From assembly GCA_021163945.1 (NCBI GenBank), contig JAGGTC010000197.1, positions 1-13,628 of the forward strand: a stretch of DNA of 13,628 nucleotides. Direction: 5' to 3'. The DNA comes from Deltaproteobacteria bacterium. GTDB taxonomy: Bacteria; Desulfobacterota; Desulfofervidia; Desulfofervidales; DG-60. Of this stretch, positions 1 through 5,977 are shown one piece after another. The notes beneath the pieces were generated by a model. That model made no database searches and was not told where the DNA came from. It saw only the letters and a list, made by a program, of their open reading frames with translations. The translations under genes and the position numbers were made by a program. Each line of letters begins with the position of its first letter. The first letter of the stretch is position 1.

Positions 1-4
1 GTCC

Positions 5-1060
5 TTGATTATCGTCTCAACTACAGGTGCATGTAACCTCAGATGCTTGTACTGTGGTGGTAGCTTCCCACCTAAATATGTACCTTGGGAGCTAAGGTAT
101 GATATTGACTATCTCATCAAGTTCCTAAGGGAGACAGGGTCCGATGTAGCTTTTTACGGTGGGGAGCCATTACTTAATCCCCAAGTAATAGTCAAGGTTA
201 TGGATGAGCTTGATGATGGGAGGAGGTTCATAATACAGACAAATGGAACTTTACCTGAGAGCTTACCACCTGAGTACTGGTTGAAGTTCGATGCGGTCCT
301 ACTATCTATTGATGGTAGGCGGGAGGTAAACGACTACTATAGAGGACAAGGAAACTATGAGAGAGTCCTAAAAACTGCTTATATGCTCAGAGATATAGGC
401 TATAGTGGAGATCTCATAGCTAGGATGACATTATGGGATAAAAGTGATGTCTATGAGGATGTTACCCATCTGCTAAACTTGAAGGTCTTTGACCATGTTC
501 ACTGGCAGTTAAATGTCATCTGGACCGAGCCTTGGGACTTTAGTGCTTGGGCTAACACTTCATATATACCCGGCCTACGCAGACTTGCAGATATGTGGGT
601 TAGCAACATGAGCTCAGGAGAGGTATTAGGTATAGTTCCATTTCTAGGGGTAATGAAGGTTGCTCTCTTTGGGGAGTGGAGAAGCCCTCCTTGCGGCTCG
701 GGAACTGAGACTTTCACGGTACTTCCAGATGGAAGGATAGTAGCATGCCCTATAGCTGTTGAAAATGAATGGGCGGTAGTCGGGCATATAACGAGAGGCT
801 CTATTAGACGAGTAGAAATAGGTAAGCCCTGTACAAGCTGCCCTTACTTCAAATATTGTGGTGGAAGGTGCCTTTATGCCTATAAAGAAAGGTTATGGGG
901 CGAAAAGGGATTTCTAGAGGTATGTAGGGTTACTAAGGAGATGATCGACATTCTCTTATCTAAGATCAGCCATATAAAGAGGCTCATACGAGAAGGTGTG
1001 ATATCTGCTAGTGACTTTTACTACCCACCATTTGACAATACCACAGAGATAATACCCTGA
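5..1060 (+). CDS. Radical SAM/SPASM enzyme, putative peptide-modifying
   Basis: The protein has 351 residues and opens almost directly with the radical SAM motif CNLRCLYC (C10, C14, C17), which binds the [4Fe-4S] cluster that cleaves S-adenosylmethionine. GGEP at 52-55 is the usual SAM-binding strand. The C-terminal part carries a SPASM-like set of cysteines (C230, C248, C276, C279, C285, C289, C307) with the typical LPDGRIVACP and CGGRC context, so one or two auxiliary clusters are expected. Known SPASM enzymes mature ribosomal peptides or act on enzyme side chains; by architecture this resembles the archaeal AF0577-type 'putative peptide-modifying' group, a recollection rather than a search result. 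The start is TTG at 5, close to the family's usual N-terminus, but the frame stays open to the window edge, so an upstream start is possible. The stop lies 10 bases before the preferred start of the winged-helix regulator, suggesting an operon. No substrate peptide gene was recognised. Confidence 0.88.
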   Translation: MIIVSTTGACNLRCLYCGGSFPPKYVPWELRYDIDYLIKFLRETGSDVAFYGGEPLLNPQVIVKVMDELDDGRRFIIQTNGTLPESLPPEYWLKFDAVLLSIDGRREVNDYYRGQGNYERVLKTAYMLRDIGYSGDLIARMTLWDKSDVYEDVTHLLNLKVFDHVHWQLNVIWTEPWDFSAWANTSYIPGLRRLADMWVSNMSSGEVLGIVPFLGVMKVALFGEWRSPPCGSGTETFTVLPDGRIVACPIAVENEWAVVGHITRGSIRRVEIGKPCTSCPYFKYCGGRCLYAYKERLWGEKGFLEVCRVTKEMIDILLSKISHIKRLIREGVISASDFYYPPFDNTTEIIP

Positions 1061-1064
1061 GGTG
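1059..1064 (+). promoter_or_regulatory. Ribosome binding site GAGGTG deciding the regulator start
   Basis: GAGGTG matches the archaeal anti-Shine-Dalgarno sequence and lies six bases before TTG at 1071. It spans the stop codon of the radical SAM gene and contains the alternative GTG at 1062, so TTG 1071 is the better start and translation of the two genes may be coupled. Confidence 0.55.
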
Positions 1065-1070
1065 TCCCAC

Positions 1071-1340
1071 TTGGTAAGTTGGGAGGAGTTGCTTGTAACA
1101 GCGTTTGGCAGTAAGACTAGATTAGATATAATAAAGCTGTTATCTGAGGGAGGCAAGAATATCAGTAGGATCGCTAGGGAACTCAACATATCATATAGCT
1201 CTGCTGAGAAGAACTTGAGGGCATTAGAGAGTGCTGGAATTTTAGAGGAGATAAGACTCGGAAGGGTAAGGATTTACAGATTAGCGGATAGTGAGGAAGT
1301 TAGAGCCCTACTGAAATGTCTAAACCCAAATACCCCGTAG
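1071..1340 (+). CDS. Winged-helix (ArsR-like) transcriptional regulator
   Basis: This small protein (89 residues from TTG 1071, 92 from GTG 1062) is one winged-helix DNA-binding domain. The segment FGSKTRLDIIKLLSEG is a typical first helix of ArsR-like archaeal regulators. The helix-turn-helix follows (NISRIARELNISYSSAEKNLRALESAGIL in two adjoining helices), then a beta-wing, EEIRLGRVRIYRL, before a short C-terminal helix. No metal-binding cysteine pair of the classic ArsR type is visible; the single cysteine near the end is not enough. It probably acts as a dimer. TTG 1071 is preferred because of the GAGGTG ribosome site six bases before it. It sits just after the SPASM radical SAM gene in the same direction, so it may regulate that operon or the downstream hydrolase. 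The effector is unknown. Confidence 0.82.
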   Translation: MVSWEELLVTAFGSKTRLDIIKLLSEGGKNISRIARELNISYSSAEKNLRALESAGILEEIRLGRVRIYRLADSEEVRALLKCLNPNTP

Positions 1341-1476
1341 AAGGGTACTACTTATATCAGTATAGGCGAGAGATGTGATGATGTTCTAGAACTAATAGGA
1401 AAGCTTTTGCTGATGAGCGCATGCATTAATAGAGGAAAGTACCGGACTTCATATGTCCAAGAGTTTGGTTACCCCC

Positions 1477-2030
1477 ATGATATACCCCGAGGACACTGTG
1501 CTTATCATTATAGATATGCAAGAATCATTCCGGAAGGTCATTCATAATTTTGACCTGGTATTAAACTCCATATGCTTTTTGGCGAGGGCCTCCAAGGTTC
1601 TTAAGATTCCCATATAGCAACCGAGCAGTATCCCGAGGGGCTTAAAGAGACTGTCGGAGAATTAGCCGACTATATCGACAAGAAAGTCACGAAATTCGCA
1701 TTTAATGCCTTTAACTCCGAGGAGTTCAGGAAAACCTTGGAGAGCTTGGGGAGGAAAAATATAGTTTTGACGGGAATAGAGACCCACATATGTGTCCTAC
1801 AAACTGCATTGAGCGCGAGATCACATGGTTACAACGTCTATCTTGCTTATGATGCGACTGGATCAGCTTTCAACATAGATAAGGAGGTAGCAGTGAGGAT
1901 TATGTCGGATAGTGGTGTTGTAGTTGTGACATCCGAATCCCTAGTATACGGAATGTTAACTAGCTCTAAGGATCCGACGTTTAAGGAGATATTGCCTTTA
2001 GTTAAGGAGTTTAGGAAAGTTAGAAAATGA
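1477..2030 (+). pseudogene. Isochorismatase-family cysteine hydrolase, broken by a -1 frameshift
   Basis: Two frames together encode one 184-residue isochorismatase-like hydrolase. The first frame runs from ATG 1477 (MIYPEDTVLIIIDMQESF) to a TAG at 1615 after LKIPI. The second resumes at GCA 1617 with ATEQYPEGLKETVGEL and ends at 2030. The family normally reads P-x-x-x-TEQYP here, so restoring one base in CATATAG (for example ATAATA) heals the gene. All three catalytic positions survive across the break: Asp13 in IIIDMQ, Lys73 in KVTKFAF, and Cys106 in GIETHICV. The GIETHICV motif is characteristic of the ISOC1/YcaC-like branch, whose substrates are mostly unknown. ATG 1453 in the same frame is an alternative start; neither has a strong ribosome site. 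The gene is either freshly inactivated or carries a sequencing error, since the rest is undamaged. It converges on the PKD gene with a 2-base gap. Confidence 0.85.
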
Positions 2031-2032
2031 GT

Positions 2033-3565
2033 TCATGGCCATGGAGGTTTCTTCTTCCTTTTATTATTTTGCCCAAAGGGCTCTTGGTATGATCTCCCTT
2101 TATATCCTCTTCTTACGTACTTGCCCTTCCGAGATTTCCTGATCTTAGTTTTACGAAGTTCTTTCGATCTCTCTAGGAAAGTATTGCTCTTAGATTCCTT
2201 GTAGGCTAGATAGGCTGCTGCCGATACTATTAGCCCCCCTACTATAGCAGCAATTCCTAAGTCGTTAAAGCCCATCCCTCCAAGGACTGCGGAACTTACT
2301 TGTTTCTCCTCTACAAGAACAGTTATCTTCTTAGAGACCCAGAGAGACCAAGCTCCTTTGTCATCCTTCACCCTGAACTTTACAGTGTAGTTCCCCGATC
2401 TAGAGTATGTATGGTTTATATACTTATGAGGTATGGAGTTTCCTTCTAATTCACCAGTGTACTGCTTCCCGTCTCCGAAGTCCCATACAAATGATATCAC
2501 TTGTCCGTCTGGATCAAGGCCCATCCCTTGGAATGCAAATGTCCTATTGTCGAAGTTCTTTATATCAACTATGGTAGCTTGGGGCGCCTTATTACCCCTA
2601 ACTGCCACACTAACCGTGAATATCGATGATGCGGCGCCCTCAGAATCTATTGCTTTTACTTTCACTGTATATGCGCCCTCTCTTTTATAGATATGAGTTA
2701 TCTGTGCGCCCCCATTCTTAATAGTACCATCTCCGAAGTTCCACTCAAATCTAAGGCTGTCTCCATCTGGATCGATTGCAGTAGCCCTGAACCTCACGAT
2801 CTCGCCTGCATTAGGCTCTTTCGGGACATAGTTTACGGATGATATAACTGGTCTCCTGTTTCTAGGTTGGGCTTTACTCTCAGAAATTACATAGACTTCC
2901 ATGGATACCGTTCCGGAGTATGCACCGGAGTCGTCCTTTACCCTCACCTTGACGATATATGTGCCTGCCTTAGAATATGAATGCTTAACCACGCTTAGAT
3001 TTGAACCATCTTTCTTCTTCCCGTCTCCGAAGTCCCAATAGTAATGAACAACTTGTCCGTCTGGATCAAGGCCCACTGCTCTGAAGGTGATCTCTTCACC
3101 AGGCTTAGCCGGGTTAGGTCTTATCTCCTTAAATTCAACTACTGGTTCGTAGTTGGATTTAGAGACAGTTATAGGAACTGTTTTATTCCTCGATTCCTTG
3201 TCCCAGTAATCTATCACCTTTACTGTCACCCAATACGTCCTATAGTCGTCATACGTATGCCTAACGACCATCTTATACAATGAGTCACCTACCTTACTCC
3301 ATCCTCCTGTCTTTCTCTCGACTTCCCCGTCTCCGAAGTCCCAAATCCACATCCTCAGTCCGCTATCTGGATCGTTTACTACACCTACGAGTTCGACCGT
3401 CTTCCCTGTTATCCTAGTGATCGATATTTCTACCACTTGAGGTCGTATATCTGTGGAGGAATCGACCGCAGCACAGCCGGTGTTGTCAGCCAAGATACCA
3501 ATTAGCGGAAGCGATAGCGTTAGAACTGCAAGTATTAGAAGAAATGATTTTAGGGAATTCATCAA
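2033..3565 (-). CDS. Membrane-anchored surface protein with four PKD domains
   Basis: The 510-residue protein begins with a hydrophobic signal sequence (about 4-26). Four PKD-type beta-sandwich domains follow, marked by W(D/N)FGDG at 75-80, 177-182, 275-280 and 361-366, most with the partner motifs DPDG upstream and H-x-Y plus VKV(R/K)-x-x-D downstream. A transmembrane helix at about 437-455 is followed by a very basic tail of 55 residues. The expected topology is PKD domains outside the cell and the tail in the cytoplasm. PKD domains in archaea occur in S-layer-associated proteins, adhesins and extracellular enzymes; no catalytic domain is visible, so a structural or adhesive role is inferred. 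Start choice is between TTG 3565 and ATG 3562; both are served by AGAGGA at 3571-3576. Domains 2 and 4 share long identical DNA blocks, suggesting internal duplication or gene conversion. Confidence 0.9.
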   Translation of the reverse strand: MMNSLKSFLLILAVLTLSLPLIGILADNTGCAAVDSSTDIRPQVVEISITRITGKTVELVGVVNDPDSGLRMWIWDFGDGEVERKTGGWSKVGDSLYKMVVRHTYDDYRTYWVTVKVIDYWDKESRNKTVPITVSKSNYEPVVEFKEIRPNPAKPGEEITFRAVGLDPDGQVVHYYWDFGDGKKKDGSNLSVVKHSYSKAGTYIVKVRVKDDSGAYSGTVSMEVYVISESKAQPRNRRPVISSVNYVPKEPNAGEIVRFRATAIDPDGDSLRFEWNFGDGTIKNGGAQITHIYKREGAYTVKVKAIDSEGAASSIFTVSVAVRGNKAPQATIVDIKNFDNRTFAFQGMGLDPDGQVISFVWDFGDGKQYTGELEGNSIPHKYINHTYSRSGNYTVKFRVKDDKGAWSLWVSKKITVLVEEKQVSSAVLGGMGFNDLGIAAIVGGLIVSAAAYLAYKESKSNTFLERSKELRKTKIRKSRKGKYVRRGYKGRSYQEPFGQNNKRKKKPPWP

Positions 3566-3623
3566 TCCATTCCTCTAGCAACCCTAAATAAAGGTTAGCC
3601 TCAGCCTGTGAGCCATTTACTTA

Positions 3624-3636
3624 TGAAACGGTTTCA
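3624..3636. promoter_or_regulatory. Candidate operator: TGAAAC-G-GTTTCA inverted repeat
   Basis: A 13-base perfect inverted repeat with 6-base arms and one central base lies just downstream, in the minus direction, of the CTTTATATC box at 3639-3647 and about 60 bases upstream of the PKD gene. This is where archaeal repressors often bind, between TATA box and transcription start. The regulator is unknown and the role is inferred from placement only. Confidence 0.4.
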
Positions 3637-3638
3637 GT

Positions 3639-3647
3639 GATATAAAG
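3639..3647 (-). promoter_or_regulatory. Probable TATA box for the PKD gene
   Basis: On the minus strand this reads CTTTATATC, close to the archaeal TATA consensus. It would place a transcription start near 3615 and give a leader of roughly 50 bases containing the AGAGGA ribosome site. A second AT-rich candidate, TTTATTTA at 3585-3592, would give an almost leaderless transcript instead. No convincing purine-rich BRE is seen next to either box. Confidence 0.4.
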
Positions 3648-3811
3648 AGACTATAATGAGAGGAAAAGGATATATCATTGCTTATAATTGGCATTTATCC
3701 CGACGATATATACGAAACTTGGGAAATCGTTCTCGTAGATAACCAGCCTTATTCGCTCTCTGCTATTGATTAGAACACCATTTAACGTCAGGAAGCTATA
3801 TTAACATACTA

Positions 3812-4973
3812 TTACCTCTTATCTAGTGAGACGTACCTTTCCCCGGTGGGACCTATATATAGGGCCCTAGGTCTTATCAGTACATTATCCTCCCAATACT
3901 CAAGTACATGCCCTATCCAGCCAGATGCTCTAGATATAGCAAAAATGGGAGTAAATATATCCATAGGCATCCCAAGCATGTAATAGACTTGGCCCGAATA
4001 GAAGTCAACATTTGGGAAGACTCCTTTAGTCCCAAGGATCTCTATCATCACCCTCTCAACTTCCACAGCTGTGTTAAACAAATCCTCCTGGCCTGTTTCC
4101 TTAGCTAACATCCTCGCATATTTCTTTAGTATCCTAGCCCTCGGATCATAGGCTTTGTATACTCTATGACCAAATCCCGTTATTCTTTCCTTCCTCTCAA
4201 GCTTCTGCTTTATATATTCCCTCACTGCATCAGGAGAGCCTATCTCCATTAGCATTTTCAGTGCCTGCTCATTAGCACCACCATGTAGCGGTCCCTTTAG
4301 TGTAGATATACCAGTTACAACAGCAGAGTATAGGTCTGATAACGTAGAAGCAGTTACCAAGCAGGCAAATGTGGATGCATTGAGTCCATGGTCTGCATGT
4401 AGTATTAGAGCCAAGTCCATTAACTTTGCCTCTATATTCTTTGGCTCCCTCTCCCACATCATATATAGAAAGTTAGCCGCATGGGTAAGGTCCTTCCTAG
4501 GATGGACTATATCCTTTCCCTCCCTTATCCTATGGAAATATGCTACTATGGTGGGCATTTTCGATAATATCCTAATGGCTATCCTTAAGTTAGCCTCTTT
4601 CTTTTTGTGGATATGTTGGCCCCATATACCAGGTAGGTCCGGGTCAAATGATCCTAAAGCGGCAACACCTACCTTCAACGCATCTATTGGATGAGTGCTT
4701 TTTGGTAATGCCTCTAGTACATCTAGGATCTTACTAGGGACCTCCCTTTCATTGGCTAGTTTCTTCCTGAAATCATCTAACTCTCTTATTAGGGAGCCTT
4801 CCAAACCATAGTAAGTATGTTACCTCTTCGAAGGAGGCGTGTTCTGCTAAGTCCTCTATTGCATAGCCTTTATAAGTTAACCTCCCTTTCTTACCATCTA
4901 TATAGCTAAGAGCGGTTCTGGCAGCATATATCCCCTTAAGACCGGTGTAAACGGGAGGAACACCAAGTCCCAA
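3812..4973 (-). pseudogene. gltA: Citrate synthase, split by a two-base frameshift
   Basis: Citrate synthase condenses oxaloacetate and acetyl-CoA to citrate, the entry step of the citric acid cycle; a methylcitrate synthase cannot be excluded. The N-terminal part (TTG 4973 to TGA 4773) contains the family opening TGLKGIYAARTALSYIDGKKG, ending LPNKR followed by VR. The remainder, in another frame to 3812, continues ELDDFRKKLA. Restoring one GA unit in the GAGAG run at 4781-4786 joins them as LPNKRELDDF, giving 387 residues, near the normal 375-390. Catalytic residues are all present (numbered in the downstream frame from TTG 4804): H174 in GPLHGGANEQ, H213 in GFGHRVYKAYDPRA, D267 in NVDFYSG, plus HADHG at 136-140 and the arginine-rich RPRALYIGP. 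No stop other than the frameshift-induced one interrupts the gene, so this is a recent mutation, programmed shift or sequence error. A TTG at 4804 could express only the large part, which would lack the N-terminal subdomain. Confidence 0.88.
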
Positions 4974-5117
4974 AATGTACCACCATCAAGATCAATATCT
5001 TCTCTTCTCCTTTAATCCATACTCTTCAGGAAGCTCAGCTTCCCTCTTTTTAGATTGTCCGAAATAGCCGGAAAGCCTATAATACGATTTTATGAATAGG
5101 GGTACCGACTCTCTTCC

Positions 5118-5939
5118 TTACCTTAGCATGTCTTCTATCTTGTCCACTATATCCTTGAAAGCTAATGATACTGGATTGTCTGGATCACTTATCACTATAG
5201 GAAGTCCCTTATCTGTGAGTTCTGATACCTTAGGATGTATTGGTATCTCTCCAAGGAAAGGAACGTTCTCCTCCTCAGCTAACCTCTTCCCCCCCTCTCC
5301 ACCAAATATCCTGACCTTTTCACCCCCAGGGCATGTGAAGTAGCTCATGTTCTCTACTATGCCGAGCACCCTATAGTTCATTTTCCTGACCATATGAATC
5401 GCTCTCCTAACATCCATTATGGCTACTTCTTGAGGGGTAGTCACTAATACAACTCCATCGAGGGGAATAAGCTGCATTACACTTAACGGCTCATCTCCTG
5501 TTCCAGGAGGAAGATCTACGATTAACCAATCTAATTCTCCCCACTGAACGTTATTTACAAATTCTTGAATTGCTTTCGCCTTTAGTGGACCTCTCCAGAT
5601 TACAGGGTCCCCCTCTCTAATTAGAAGTCCCATCGACATTACTTTCATCTTGAGAGGACCTTCAGCAGGGATTATGCCCTCGTCTGTGGCATATATAGGT
5701 GCGTTAAGCAGGCCTAGGGCCTTTGGAATGTTAGGTCCCGTGAGATCGGTATCGAGTATACCGACAGAATATCCCCTCCTAGCTAGTTCAGATGCTAAAT
5801 TGACTGAGACTGTTGTTTTGCCAACTCCCCCCTTACCACTCATGACTGCTATCCTTTTTCTTATTTTCTTGATATTTTCAGATGGTTGGGGGACCCCAGG
5901 GGTTCTAGAGGGTGCAGAATGAGCTTTTGTGTTACCCAT
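5118..5939 (-). CDS. Mrp/NBP35-type Fe-S cluster carrier ATPase
   Basis: This 273-residue P-loop ATPase belongs to the Mrp/ApbC/NBP35 family, which binds and hands over [4Fe-4S] clusters to target proteins in the cytosol. The deviant Walker A GKGGVGKTT is at 35-43, the switch region ILDTDLTGPNIPKALG at 61-76, and the Walker B-like LIVDLPPGTGDEP at 139-151. ENMSYF at 196-201 leads to the cluster site, which here reads TCPGGE (C203 with Gly206) instead of the usual C-x-x-C. There is no N-terminal MIP18-like or ferredoxin-like domain; the first 25 residues look like a flexible tail. ATG 5939 has no ribosome site but lies about 27-30 bases downstream of an AATATTTTTTA stretch (minus strand, near 5970), consistent with leaderless transcription. 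The kinase gene ends 38 bases upstream, so partial read-through is also possible. Four radical SAM enzymes and an AOR nearby are natural cluster clients. Confidence 0.92.
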   Translation of the reverse strand: MGNTKAHSAPSRTPGVPQPSENIKKIRKRIAVMSGKGGVGKTTVSVNLASELARRGYSVGILDTDLTGPNIPKALGLLNAPIYATDEGIIPAEGPLKMKVMSMGLLIREGDPVIWRGPLKAKAIQEFVNNVQWGELDWLIVDLPPGTGDEPLSVMQLIPLDGVVLVTTPQEVAIMDVRRAIHMVRKMNYRVLGIVENMSYFTCPGGEKVRIFGGEGGKRLAEEENVPFLGEIPIHPKVSELTDKGLPIVISDPDNPVSLAFKDIVDKIEDMLR

Positions 5940-5963
5940 AGCTATCGGGTAAATGACGGGGTT

Positions 5964-5975
5964 AAGCGTAAAAAA
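5964..5975 (-). promoter_or_regulatory. Putative TATA element for the Mrp gene
   Basis: The short gap between the kinase stop and the Mrp start contains an AT-rich run (AATATTTTTTA on the minus strand) placed about 27-30 bases before ATG 5939. That spacing would put the transcription start at or next to the start codon. No Shine-Dalgarno site is visible, which fits a leaderless message. Confidence 0.35.
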
Positions 5976-5977
5976 TA

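Larger units (their letters stand above)
3566..3811. other. 246-base intergenic region between PKD and citrate synthase genes
   Basis: This is the longest gap in the window. It holds the PKD promoter elements listed separately. It also has two short open stretches in the same place: a plus-strand frame 3678-3773 (TTG start, 31 codons, preceded by purine-rich sequence and a TATA-like GATATAAAG at 3639) and a minus-strand frame open over 3675-3800 (41 sense codons, no usable start codon). Neither resembles a known protein to me, and I do not call either a gene. No tRNA-like or hairpin RNA structure was found. Confidence 0.5.

Noticed and set aside
1331..1347. Small hairpin TACCC/GGGTA around the regulator stop codon
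   Set aside because: Five-base stem with a seven-base loop and no T-run; archaeal termination does not need it and chance is likely.
1374..1420. C/D-box sRNA-like motifs (GTGATGA, then CTGATGA) after the regulator gene
   Set aside because: The D' and C' motifs overlap, the spacer is about 28 bases and no final CTGA D box follows, so the arrangement does not fit archaeal C/D guides.
3453..3485. Possible lipobox near the PKD signal sequence (NTGC, residues 28-31)
   Set aside because: The residue three positions before Cys is Asn rather than Leu/Val/Ile, and a C-terminal membrane anchor is already present.
4371..4694. 107-codon plus-strand frame opposite citrate synthase
   Set aside because: Antisense shadow; the minus strand holds conserved catalytic motifs throughout.
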